A stretch of 64,000 bases of DNA from Leptospirales bacterium (GTDB lineage: Bacteria > Spirochaetota > Leptospiria > Leptospirales > Leptonemataceae). Positions within the stretch are counted from its first letter, which is position 1, and each line of letters opens with the position of its first letter. Positions 1 through 8,176 of the stretch are shown here, piece after piece. The stretch lies in contig JAIBBN010000002.1 in assembly GCA_019694655.1 (NCBI GenBank), positions 248,001 to 312,000 of the forward strand. Reading direction: 5' to 3'. The notes beneath the pieces were generated by a model. That model saw only the letters and a list, made by a program, of their open reading frames with translations. It searched no databases and was not told the DNA's origin. The translations under genes and the position numbers were made by a program.

Positions 1-72
1 TCAAAACCACGGCCCTGGCGAGGGCAAAGACCGGTCTGCAGCTCAAAAATAAAGACAGAACAGGGGGAATTC

Positions 73-2640
73 ATGCGCCTGGATCGACTGACTCAGAAAG
101 GCAACGAAGCCATACAGGATGCCCAGAATGCTGCGGAGGCCGCACAAAATCCAGAGGTGACTCCCGAGCACGTCCTGTTAGCTCTTTTTCGCCAGCATGA
201 TGGCATCGGACCAATGATCCTCAACCGGCTCGAACTGAATGTGGAGCCGTTGGAGAAATTGTTGGACGACGTGATCCAGCGCCAACCGCGCGCCCAGGGC
301 GGCGAAACTCGACCCTCCCAGGCTTTTGTGCGCATGCTGCAAGCTGCAGAGAAAATTGCCCGCAAGCGCGGGGATGCCTATCTCTCGACAGAGCATTTGC
401 TTCTGGCCTACCTGAATGACCGCCAGCAACGCCTCGCTGCTGATTTTGCGCGGCTTGGCCTGAGCCCCGATGCCGTCGAGCGCGCTGTCGGCGATTTGCG
501 CGGCGGTCAAACAGTCAGCAGTGAAAATCCCGAAGCGACCATGCAGGCCCTGGAGAAATACGCCCGCAATCTGAATGCCGCTGCGCGCAAAGGCGGTCTG
601 GATCCCGTTATCGGCCGCGACGAGGAGATTCGTCGCATCATGCAGGTGCTGTCCCGGCGCACCAAGAACAATCCGATCCTGATCGGGGAACCGGGCGTGG
701 GCAAGACAGCAATTGTGGAAGGTCTGGCGGGCAAGATCGTTGCCGGCGAGACGCCTGAAGGCTTGCGCGACAAAGAGATCTATACCCTGGACCTGGGCGC
801 GATGATCGCCGGCGCCAAATACCGCGGCGAATTTGAGGACCGTTTCAAGGCTGTACTGACCGAGGTGCAGAAGTCAGATGGTCGCGTCGTATTGTTTGTC
901 GATGAGTTGCATACCCTTGTGGGCGCGGGGGCCGCGGAAGGTTCGCTGGATGCTTCCAATATGATCAAGCCGGCCCTCGCACGCGGCGAGCTGCGTTGCA
1001 TTGGCGCGACCACGCTGAAAGAATATCAGAAATACATTGAAAAAGACCAGGCGCTGGAGAGGCGCTTTCAACCCGTCTTTGTCAAAGAACCGACGGTAGA
1101 TGAAACCATCATGATTCTGCGCGGCTTAAAGGATCGCTACGAGTTGCACCACGGAATTCATATTACCGATGGCGCCATCATTGGCGCCTCTAAACTTTCG
1201 GACCGCTACATTACGGACCGCTTCCTGCCGGACAAGGCCGTCGACCTGATCGATGAAGCTTGCTCGAAATTGCGCATTGAACTGGATTCGCTTCCCGAGG
1301 AACTGGATACGGTTCAAAAGCAAATCCAGCATCTGAAAATTCAGCGCGAGGCGCTGAAAATGGAGAAGGACAAGGCTTCTCAAGAGCGCCTGCAATTGGT
1401 GGAGAAGACGCTTGCAGATCTGGAAGAGGATTTCACCCGAAAGAAAGGGATATGGGAGGCGGAACACCGCGAGGTGGAACGCTTGAAACAACTGCGCGAA
1501 GAGATCGATCGACTGCGCATTGAAGAGAAGGATTTCGAGCGTCGCGGAGACTTCAACCGGGTCGCGGAAATTCGCTACGGCAAGCTCGCGGCCCTTGAAA
1601 ACGAGATGAAGTCGCTGGAGCAAACCATTCAGCAGAAGCAAAAGCAGTATCTGAAAGAAGAAGTCGCTTATGAAGACATCGCCAGCATCGTTGCCCGCTG
1701 GACTGGCATTCCCGTATCGCGCATGATGCAAGGAGAAAAGGATCGATTGCTGAACATGTTCGATGAATTGCGTCAGAAGGTAGTGGGACAGGACGATGCG
1801 TTGCATTCCATTACCGACGCGATCCAGCGCTCGCGGTCCGGGCTTTCTGATCCCAATCGTCCCGTCGGCGTATTCCTGTTCCTGGGGCCTACCGGCGTTG
1901 GCAAGACCGAAACCGCGCGCGCCCTTTCGCGATTTCTTTTCGACGACGAGAACGCGATGCTGCGCATCGATATGTCCGAATACATGGAGAAACACTCAGT
2001 TGCGCGATTGATTGGCGCGCCTCCGGGCTATGTCGGCCATGATGAAGGCGGACAGCTAACGGAAGCAGTGCGGCGACGTCCCTACCAGGTGATCCTTTTC
2101 GATGAAGTCGAAAAGGCCCATCCCGATGTATTCAATATCTTTTTGCAGATCTTTGATGATGGCCGGCTAACGGATAGCAAAGGACGCATGGTGGACTTCA
2201 AAAATGTCATCATTATCATGACATCCAACATTGGAAGCCAGCATCTGATGCAGGATGGATTGGGCGAAGAGCAAAAACAAGGACTGGTACGCGAAGAGCT
2301 GCGCTCCCGTTTCAAACCAGAATTTTTGAACCGGCTTGATGAAATCATATTTTACCAGCCGGTCTCGATGGAGTCGCTTTTGACGATCGTCCAATTGCAA
2401 CTCGAATTACTATTTCAGCGAGCAAAGGAGCAAGGATTGCATGTCCGCGCAGAAAGGGCAGTCATGGAATGGCTGGCCCGCCGCGGCTATGATCCGCAGT
2501 TTGGCGCCCGGCCGCTGAAGCGATTGATCCAGCAGCAAGCCGGCAACTTGATGAGCCGGATTATTCTGAAAGGCGAGTTTGATTCGGAGAAGACTTACGA
2601 ATTGGTAGCCGATGGTGAACGCCTGAAACTGAAAGGATAA
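73..2640 (+). CDS. clpB: ATP-dependent disaggregase ClpB
   Basis: Hsp100 chaperone that extracts polypeptides from aggregates together with DnaK/DnaJ/GrpE in the cytoplasm. The 855 residues show the full class-1 layout: a Clp N-domain (about 1-145), AAA-1 with Walker A GEPGVGKT near 205, a long coiled-coil middle domain rich in E/K/R (about 400-520), AAA-2 with Walker A GPTGVGKT near 605, and the C-terminal domain with FGARPLKR. The start at MRLDRLTQ matches the family N-terminus and has a GGGGGA ribosome site 5-6 bases upstream. The frame is open to the left edge of the window, but the extra codons do not resemble ClpB. Its DnaK partners are encoded at 29.8-34.8 kb. No CIRCE-like site is visible in the 72 bases upstream. 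Confidence 0.97.
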   Translation: MRLDRLTQKGNEAIQDAQNAAEAAQNPEVTPEHVLLALFRQHDGIGPMILNRLELNVEPLEKLLDDVIQRQPRAQGGETRPSQAFVRMLQAAEKIARKRGDAYLSTEHLLLAYLNDRQQRLAADFARLGLSPDAVERAVGDLRGGQTVSSENPEATMQALEKYARNLNAAARKGGLDPVIGRDEEIRRIMQVLSRRTKNNPILIGEPGVGKTAIVEGLAGKIVAGETPEGLRDKEIYTLDLGAMIAGAKYRGEFEDRFKAVLTEVQKSDGRVVLFVDELHTLVGAGAAEGSLDASNMIKPALARGELRCIGATTLKEYQKYIEKDQALERRFQPVFVKEPTVDETIMILRGLKDRYELHHGIHITDGAIIGASKLSDRYITDRFLPDKAVDLIDEACSKLRIELDSLPEELDTVQKQIQHLKIQREALKMEKDKASQERLQLVEKTLADLEEDFTRKKGIWEAEHREVERLKQLREEIDRLRIEEKDFERRGDFNRVAEIRYGKLAALENEMKSLEQTIQQKQKQYLKEEVAYEDIASIVARWTGIPVSRMMQGEKDRLLNMFDELRQKVVGQDDALHSITDAIQRSRSGLSDPNRPVGVFLFLGPTGVGKTETARALSRFLFDDENAMLRIDMSEYMEKHSVARLIGAPPGYVGHDEGGQLTEAVRRRPYQVILFDEVEKAHPDVFNIFLQIFDDGRLTDSKGRMVDFKNVIIIMTSNIGSQHLMQDGLGEEQKQGLVREELRSRFKPEFLNRLDEIIFYQPVSMESLLTIVQLQLELLFQRAKEQGLHVRAERAVMEWLARRGYDPQFGARPLKRLIQQQAGNLMSRIILKGEFDSEKTYELVADGERLKLKG

Positions 2641-2649
2641 CTGAAGATT

Positions 2650-2680
2650 GTTGCAGCGGCGCTAAGGTCGCCGCTGCAAC
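2650..2680. terminator. Strong hairpin between convergent clpB and lipoprotein gene
   Basis: GTTGCAGCGGCG (2650-2661) and its exact reverse complement (2669-2680) form a perfect 12-bp stem with a 7-base loop. It starts 10 bases after the clpB stop. The loop begins with the stop codon of the leftward lipoprotein gene, so the hairpin sits where transcripts from both sides would end. No clear T-run follows on either strand, so it is either a non-classical bidirectional terminator or an mRNA 3'-end stabiliser. Confidence 0.6.
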
Positions 2681-3078
2681 GCCTGCGTCGACTCATCGCG
2701 CAGCCGAACGCAGGCCGGATTGAAGAAGGCCGCCGTTCCAATTTGACTGCAGTCGGACTTCAATATGGCATCGTAGCAGAGGACGCTCCAGGCGCGGATA
2801 CTCTCTGTCTGGTAGCGCATCTTTTGATCGATATTCTCCAGCGCTGCGTCGCGGCATCCTTCTACAGTCATAGCCGTCCGGTAGCGTGCGGGAATTGTAA
2901 ATGTCAGTTTTGCATAGCATTGGAGCATCTTTGCGCAAACCCGTGGCGTGACGGCGCGCAGGTACGCAGGGTAATCGAGCGGCGACGGCAAAGGCGGCGG
3001 CTGGCGGCAACCAGCGCACAGGCCTATGGCCAGGGCGAGTGCGACGACAGGCGGTCTGATCCGGTTCGCAGAGATCAT
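2662..3078 (-). CDS. Small cysteine-rich lipoprotein of unknown function
   Basis: 138 residues if started at the ATG at 3078, which overlaps the TGA of the upstream glycosyltransferase gene (ATGA). The N-terminus is a lipoprotein signal: hydrophobic core VVALALAIG followed by LCAGC, giving a lipidated Cys at about residue 22. The mature part carries six further cysteines, including a CAKMLQC pair, which suggests disulfides in the periplasm or on the outer surface. I do not recognise a domain. The 4-base overlap implies translation coupled to the glycosyltransferase. A start further upstream is possible in the same frame but would destroy the signal sequence. Confidence 0.7.
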   Translation of the reverse strand: MISANRIRPPVVALALAIGLCAGCRQPPPLPSPLDYPAYLRAVTPRVCAKMLQCYAKLTFTIPARYRTAMTVEGCRDAALENIDQKMRYQTESIRAWSVLCYDAILKSDCSQIGTAAFFNPACVRLRDESTQALQRRP

Positions 3079-4865
3079 TGGAAGTACTCCTGCAGCAGCG
3101 CGCCAAGGCCATTGCGCTCTTCGCCGCTGCAACCCAGCGCGGCAAGATCCTGACAACGCTCGCGGCCGCGCAATTGTTGATACATTTGCAGCGTCATCTG
3201 AAGCATTTCTCTGGTGCTGACCAGGGAAATGTCCTCGGTATCGAGTCGAGGATCCCTCAAGTTAGGCATGAGGTCGAGGATCGCTCTACGCTGCATGTAA
3301 TCGACCAGCAGACCCGACCAGTGCCGGCGGTAGCCTTTGCAATACCAAAGCTGCATTCGCAGAACGACGCCTTCCGGCTGGATTGAGATCTCCAGTGGCG
3401 GCAAGTCGCGAACTTCGCGAAACATGTACTTCAATATGGGCGGAAAAAAGGCATGGCTCTTGTAGCGCGGATCTTCATCAATATGAAAGACGATGTAGTT
3501 TTCTCCTGCAACTGGTTGCGTCCAAAAACTGTACTGCGTCTTTTGCAGAATACTAAGCGCCGGCGTAAAGACGCGCTGCCGTCGATACCAGGAGGCAATG
3601 GCGGCATCCTGATAGCGATTGGATGCAATCCTGGCGCCACTGTCCACTGCTTGCGCCCTTTCTTCCAGCGCGGCTATCGCCAGGGGATAGGCCTGCAGCT
3701 GCAGCGCTGGCAAAAGGACAGGCGCTTTGCCGGCGAGACTGCGGATCAGCGGTAGCGATGCCAGAGCAAAAGTATCCAGCAACAGCGCCGGCAGAAGGCC
3801 GCTGACCAATACAATTTTGCTGCTCCGCGCTCCGCTGGCGCCGGTCCGCGGAAGACGAGCCGCAAGCAGGATGCAGAATCCGGGGTAGGCGGCAAATGCC
3901 CAATTGGCCTGGACGCTGCGTGTCAGCGACAGAGCAGCAAAGAAAAGAAAATATCCAGCGGACAGAAATCCGATCCAGCGCAGCGCCGGCGTCGCCTGGA
4001 CATCCGCCGTTTCGAGCTGCGCACTGCCGGCAGACCTTCGGAAGGTCTTCCCTACAAGCTGCCAGAGAGGGCGCAATGCCAGAAATGCTAACAGCAAAAG
4101 CCAGAGCGGCGAAAAGGCTGCCAGCTGTCCCAGCAGAAATTGATCAATGGCGCCGCGCCCGCCGCTTGCGCCGGAGGAACGCAGATTCAAGATCGCCCCG
4201 ACCCCATCCCATTCGTTTAGCGCATTCCAATATAGGATCGGCGAAACAAGTAACAGACAGAGCAAGACCCCCAGCCAGAAATCCCAGCGCGCCAGCAGCC
4301 TCCAGCGGGCGCGCGCAACGAAGATCCACACTGCAAATGCCAGCGCGAACAGTAGCATGGTGTGCTTGGAGAGGGCGCCCAGACCGACAAAGACAAACAT
4401 CGCAATCAGACTCAGGCGCCCGCCCCCGGAAAAAAAGCGCACGCTGAAGTAGCTTGCCGCGCTCCAGGCAAGCAAGTAGGCGGTGTCATGGACAATGAAA
4501 AGCGCGCCGCCAAAAAAGCCTGGCGCCAGTACGATCAATGCAAAGGCCAGTGCAGCGCGCTGCATTGTCAGGCCGGCCGCCACAGCAGTTTCAAAGACCA
4601 GAATGCTGCAGACAATCGCCGCAATCGACGCTGCAAGCTTCAGGGCAAATTGGCTATCGCCAAAGAGTAGCGTAAAAGTTCGGATATAGAATGCAATTCC
4701 GGGCCCCTGATCAAAATAGGATGCAGAAAGATTACGGGACCATTCCCAGTAGTAGGCCTCATCTGGATGTAAGGGAAGGGATAGTGCATACGCCATTCGC
4801 AACGCGCCAAGCGCAATGGCCGCAACCCATACCGTTCCGCGCATGTGCCGCAGAAAAAACATCAT
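3075..4865 (-). CDS. GT39-family (ArnT/PMT-like) membrane glycosyltransferase
   Basis: About 596 residues with many membrane helices. Near the N-terminus, the first periplasmic loop has LHPDEAYYWEWS and YFDQGP, the acidic signature of ArnT/PMT-like GT39 transferases that use polyprenyl-phosphate sugars. Such enzymes glycosylate lipid A, other lipids or proteins on the outer face of the inner membrane; the acceptor here cannot be told. The C-terminal third is soluble. The start is one of two adjacent ATG codons (4865/4862) behind AAGGA, which is better than the longer reading that would run into the divergent cmoB gene. It forms an operon with the Cys-rich lipoprotein through a 4-base overlap. 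Confidence 0.8.
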   Translation of the reverse strand: MMFFLRHMRGTVWVAAIALGALRMAYALSLPLHPDEAYYWEWSRNLSASYFDQGPGIAFYIRTFTLLFGDSQFALKLAASIAAIVCSILVFETAVAAGLTMQRAALAFALIVLAPGFFGGALFIVHDTAYLLAWSAASYFSVRFFSGGGRLSLIAMFVFVGLGALSKHTMLLFALAFAVWIFVARARWRLLARWDFWLGVLLCLLLVSPILYWNALNEWDGVGAILNLRSSGASGGRGAIDQFLLGQLAAFSPLWLLLLAFLALRPLWQLVGKTFRRSAGSAQLETADVQATPALRWIGFLSAGYFLFFAALSLTRSVQANWAFAAYPGFCILLAARLPRTGASGARSSKIVLVSGLLPALLLDTFALASLPLIRSLAGKAPVLLPALQLQAYPLAIAALEERAQAVDSGARIASNRYQDAAIASWYRRQRVFTPALSILQKTQYSFWTQPVAGENYIVFHIDEDPRYKSHAFFPPILKYMFREVRDLPPLEISIQPEGVVLRMQLWYCKGYRRHWSGLLVDYMQRRAILDLMPNLRDPRLDTEDISLVSTREMLQMTLQMYQQLRGRERCQDLAALGCSGEERNGLGALLQEYFQ

Positions 4866-4949
4866 TCCATCCTTTGTGGCATTAGAATTCAAACAATGTT
4901 TTTTCAGGAATTTGGTAAGTTCCATGAAGCTCATGACAGGAGAAAAAAT

Positions 4950-5780
4950 TTGAAAGACGGGCGATTGCAGTCTGATTACTTTAATGTCATAGGGGGAGTT
5001 GTATCTGTCGGTGCAGCCGATGAACTCGACGAGTTGCAGCGCAAATACCTTGGGCAGGCCTTGCAGTCGCTCGGTGCACAGCGCAAGGGACCATTTTCAC
5101 TCTTCGGAGAACGTATTGATGCGGCCTGGCGCTCAGACATCAAGTGGCGCCGGGTTGCAGAACTGATTGGCAGCTTCCATGATCTGGTCGTCTGCGACGT
5201 AGGCGCCAACAATGGCTACTATCTCTACTGCTTGGCGCAGGCCGGCGTAGCGTCGGCGCTTGGCCTGGAGATTGCGGCCCAACCGCTACAATTTTGGAAC
5301 TTCGTTTCGAGCATTCACCAACCTTCCTGCATCTCGATGGAGGAGCAAGGCTACGAGCGCCTGGCGAGCCTGGACTCGACTTTCGACTTAATTCTATTGA
5401 TGGGCATTCTGTATCATCATTCCGATCCAGTTCGCATCCTTCGACTCTGTCGCGACGCATTGCGTCCAGGCGGCCGATTGCTGGTCGAGACGATGAGCCT
5501 GCCCGGCGGCCTGGCAACCGGGCCGCTCCTGCTTTGCCCGCGCGCCCGTTTTGCGGGAATGCGCGGCGTCTGGCAGGTGCCCGCCGTGCAGGCCGTGCTG
5601 AACTGGCTGGAGCGGTGCGGCTTCCGAAAGGTATCGTGGCACGGGGAGTACGAATACATGGAAGAGCATCCCGGAATTGCCGCACTACCCGGACTCAGGC
5701 AGGGATTGAATGACGACTGCACTTTGACCATCGAGGGCTATCCAGCGCCTCGTCGGAGCTACTACACTGCATATCGTTAG
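4950..5780 (+). CDS. cmoB: CmoB-like tRNA U34 carboxymethyltransferase
   Basis: Class I SAM-type methyltransferase closely resembling CmoB, which transfers a carboxymethyl group from carboxy-SAM to 5-hydroxyuridine at the wobble position. The family signature RKGPFSLFG...IDAAWRSD is present near residue 45, the nucleotide loop CDVGANNGYY near 90, GILYHHSD near 160, and the end EGYPAPRRS. Positions reported to hold the carboxylate in E. coli CmoB (Lys91, Tyr200, Arg315) appear conserved as K in RKGPF, Y in ILYHH and R in the last motif. I chose the TTG at 4950 (276 aa) because AGGAGA lies 6 bases upstream; ATG at 4896 is an alternative. The protein is about 45 residues shorter at the N-terminus than E. 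coli CmoB. trhO follows. Confidence 0.82.
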   Translation: MKDGRLQSDYFNVIGGVVSVGAADELDELQRKYLGQALQSLGAQRKGPFSLFGERIDAAWRSDIKWRRVAELIGSFHDLVVCDVGANNGYYLYCLAQAGVASALGLEIAAQPLQFWNFVSSIHQPSCISMEEQGYERLASLDSTFDLILLMGILYHHSDPVRILRLCRDALRPGGRLLVETMSLPGGLATGPLLLCPRARFAGMRGVWQVPAVQAVLNWLERCGFRKVSWHGEYEYMEEHPGIAALPGLRQGLNDDCTLTIEGYPAPRRSYYTAYR

Positions 5781-5844
5781 CCGACTTGACGCTGACAGAC
5801 GAAATCCTGACCTGTCCTTGGATCGTTGCGGCTCCGGAATTGTC

Positions 5845-6636
5845 ATGGAAGTACTGAATTTCTATTCCTTTTATCCCCTCGAAGACCCGGCCGCCAGCGG
5901 CGCCGCCTGGCGAAGCGCGGCCGAAGGCAATGAGCTAACCGGCACTTTGCTCCTGGCTGCAGAGGGCCTCAATGTTTCGCTTTGCGGCTCGCACCAGAAT
6001 CTGCTGCACGTGCTGAGCACAATTCGCGAAACTGCGCCAGTGGCCGATGGCGCGTTGAAGTGGCACCACGTTGAGCAATCGCCGTTTCGCAGACTGACTG
6101 TGAAGATCAAGGCGGAATTGATCAAAACCTCATGGCATGCAAATCCAGCGCTAAACAGCGGCGCCTACTTGCAGCCGATGGAAGTGCGCGCATTGCTGGA
6201 CGACCCGAATACACTCTTTGTCGACATGCGCAATCGATACGAAAGCGCGATCGGCGCCTTTCGTGGCGCGCTGCGCATGCCCCTCGACGAATTTCACGAA
6301 TTGCCACAAAAACTTGCTCTCCTCGATGCGTATCGGGACAAGCGCCTGGTAACCTACTGCACCGGAGGAATTCGCTGCGAGAAATCGACGCCGCTCTTGG
6401 TCGAGTCCGGTTTCAGCAAGGTATATCAAATTGAAGGCGGCATTTTACGCTACCTTGAGGAATGCGGGGGCGAGGGCTGGGAAGGCGAGTGCTTCGTTTT
6501 TGACGATCGCGTTAGCGTTGATGCACAACTGCGGCCTGGGGGCTACCAGTTCTGCTCCGCCTGCGGACAACCGGCCAGGCGCGGTCACTTGATCTGTGAT
6601 AGCTGTTTGAGCCCTGCTACAGGCCCAACCGTTTAG
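5845..6636 (+). CDS. trhO: TrhO (YceA-type) tRNA uridine-34 hydroxylase, rhodanese domain
   Basis: Oxygen-dependent hydroxylase that makes 5-hydroxyuridine at tRNA position 34, the substrate of CmoB. About 263 residues: an N-terminal ferredoxin-like half (VLNFYSFYPLED...GTLLLAAEGLNVSL), then a rhodanese domain with FVDMRNRYES and the active-site loop YCTGGIRCEK, all typical of TrhO. The C-terminal Cys-rich tail is short (CSACGQ...CDSC) compared with the E. coli protein. ATG 5845 is preferred over an in-frame TTG at 5818 because homologous sequence starts there. It lies 64 bases after cmoB on the same strand, so the two probably share a transcript. The stop overlaps that of dapD tail to tail. 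Confidence 0.9.
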   Translation: MEVLNFYSFYPLEDPAASGAAWRSAAEGNELTGTLLLAAEGLNVSLCGSHQNLLHVLSTIRETAPVADGALKWHHVEQSPFRRLTVKIKAELIKTSWHANPALNSGAYLQPMEVRALLDDPNTLFVDMRNRYESAIGAFRGALRMPLDEFHELPQKLALLDAYRDKRLVTYCTGGIRCEKSTPLLVESGFSKVYQIEGGILRYLEECGGEGWEGECFVFDDRVSVDAQLRPGGYQFCSACGQPARRGHLICDSCLSPATGPTV

Positions 6637-7460
6637 ACGCTGACCTCAAATTCGCGCAGGGCGGTCTCCAGACTGGTCTTTTGATCGGTGCTGTCAGAGC
6701 GCTTGCCAATGATCAATGCGCAACTGACGCCGTATTCTCCGGCTGGAAATCGCTTTGCCCTTGTGCCAGGGATGACCACTGAACGCGCGGGAACGCGACC
6801 GCGGTAAATCGTTTCCGTGGTTCCACTGACATCGATAATTTGCGTGGATGCCGTGAGCACTACGCTCGCGCCCAGCACGGCGCCTTCCTCTACCATCACA
6901 CCTTCCACCACGATAGCTCGCGATCCAAGAAAGGCGTTGTCCTCAATAATGACCGGACGCCCCTGCGGCGGTTCCAGCACGCCGCCTATGCCAACGCCGC
7001 CGGATAGGTGCACGTTCTTTCCAATCTGGGCGCAGCTGCCAACCGTTGCCCAGGTATCGACCATGGTCCCGGAGGAAACATAGGCGCCGATGTTTACATA
7101 GCTGGGCATCAAGATGGCGCCCTTCTCAACGTGCGCGCCGTAGCGACAAACGGCCGGCGGCACGACTCGTAAGCCGCGTTCGCTGTGGTCGGCGCGCGGA
7201 TCGATCTTATCATAGAAGCGCAGATCGCCGGCCTGATAGCTGCGCATCTGCTGAATGCCAAAGTAAAGTAAGATCGCCTTCTTGACCCAGGCCTGCACGG
7301 TCCAGTCGCCGGGGCCATTGCGCAGGGCGACGCGGATCCGTCCGTCGTTCAATAGCGAAATAACCTGGCGCACCGTGGCGCGCGCCAGATCGGAATCAAG
7401 CAGAGAGCGATTCTCATAAAAGCGGTCAATGCTTTCTTGAAGTTCAGAGTACTCGCCCAT
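6633..7460 (-). CDS. dapD: Tetrahydrodipicolinate N-succinyltransferase
   Basis: Uses succinyl-CoA to succinylate tetrahydrodipicolinate in the lysine/meso-diaminopimelate pathway, in the cytoplasm. The 275 residues have the usual DapD length and order: a helical N-domain, then a left-handed beta-helix of hexapeptide repeats (GAHVEKGAILMPSYVNIGAYV... VGSCAQIGKNVHLSGGVGIGG) and the C-terminal strand region with GTRAKRFPAGEYGVSCALI. Its presence points to the succinylase branch of DAP synthesis. It is downstream (29 bases) of an M14 peptidase that may act on DAP-containing muropeptides. The last 4 bases overlap trhO convergently. Confidence 0.95.
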   Translation of the reverse strand: MGEYSELQESIDRFYENRSLLDSDLARATVRQVISLLNDGRIRVALRNGPGDWTVQAWVKKAILLYFGIQQMRSYQAGDLRFYDKIDPRADHSERGLRVVPPAVCRYGAHVEKGAILMPSYVNIGAYVSSGTMVDTWATVGSCAQIGKNVHLSGGVGIGGVLEPPQGRPVIIEDNAFLGSRAIVVEGVMVEEGAVLGASVVLTASTQIIDVSGTTETIYRGRVPARSVVIPGTRAKRFPAGEYGVSCALIIGKRSDSTDQKTSLETALREFEVSV

Positions 7461-7489
7461 TGCAGCTCCTTACGCGCCAGCCGGCGTGT

Positions 7490-8176
7490 TCAATGCAGAT
7501 ACTCGACGCCTATCTTCAAGGCCTCCGCGTGCTGGCGCCAGGTTTCCTCCGGCGGCTGCCCGCGTAAAATTTCAAGAGTAATGGTTGGAATCAGCCGTTC
7601 CCAACCGGCATAGGTGCCCAGAGAACCGGGCGTCGGATAGCCAATGTCGCCTTTCGGCGGAAGCCCGTTGCGGGAGGACATCGCTATGGCCATCTCTTCC
7701 GATGGACCATTAAAGTTCACCATCGCATTCTCCCAGCTATGCAGGGATAGTACGCGCGTCGGCCGCAGGTCTGCTAGCAAGCGCACCAGGAGAACATTTT
7801 CCAGCTCGCTGCCGGGGCCCGGGCCAGGATAGTAACGAACATTTGTGAATGCAGCGCTCCAGTCGGCGGTAGGTAAGTTTCGATTCAGATCGACATTGCG
7901 CTCGTTGGTGCGACGATTTGCAGCGCAGCCATCGGGGTTAAGACGTGCAATCACGTACAGGCTGATCGTCGGGTCCAACTGCAGCGAGCCGATATCGAGC
8001 TCTCGAACAAAGCGCTCGGCCAGAAGATATCCTTCGATTTCATCGCCATGCACGCCGCCAATCAAGAGTACGACACGCGTTCCGGCGCCGCGCCGCTGCA
8101 GGAGTATCTGCCGGTCGCCATAACTTCGGCCCAGGGCCGCCTCGGCGCCATTCCCGATTGAGCCGGGCAGGCTCAT
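7490..8176 (-). CDS. M14 zinc carboxypeptidase, MpaA-like murein peptide amidase
   Basis: Compact M14 metallopeptidase (about 228 aa). Visible motifs are HGDE (first two zinc ligands), RLNPDG, the substrate arginine/asparagine motif NERNVDLNRN, SLHSWE (third zinc ligand) and TLEILRG holding the probable catalytic Glu. The small size and motif wording resemble MpaA, which cuts the gamma-D-Glu-DAP bond in recycled murein peptides. No signal peptide is seen, which fits a cytoplasmic recycling role. The ATG at 8176 overlaps the TGA of ugd (ATGA); a GTG one codon earlier is also possible. The neighbour dapD makes this a small diaminopimelate/peptidoglycan group. Exact substrate is inference. Confidence 0.8.
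   Translation of the reverse strand: MSLPGSIGNGAEAALGRSYGDRQILLQRRGAGTRVVLLIGGVHGDEIEGYLLAERFVRELDIGSLQLDPTISLYVIARLNPDGCAANRRTNERNVDLNRNLPTADWSAAFTNVRYYPGPGPGSELENVLLVRLLADLRPTRVLSLHSWENAMVNFNGPSEEMAIAMSSRNGLPPKGDIGYPTPGSLGTYAGWERLIPTITLEILRGQPPEETWRQHAEALKIGVEYLH

Noticed and set aside
1-72. Open frame from the left edge into clpB, as a longer ClpB or an upstream gene
   Set aside because: The 24 codons do not resemble ClpB, and the ribosome site and family start point to ATG 73. Too short to call another gene.
1126-1995. A minus-strand open frame of 289 codons opposite clpB
   Set aside because: ClpB is certain on the plus strand and the antisense product has no domain or ribosome site.
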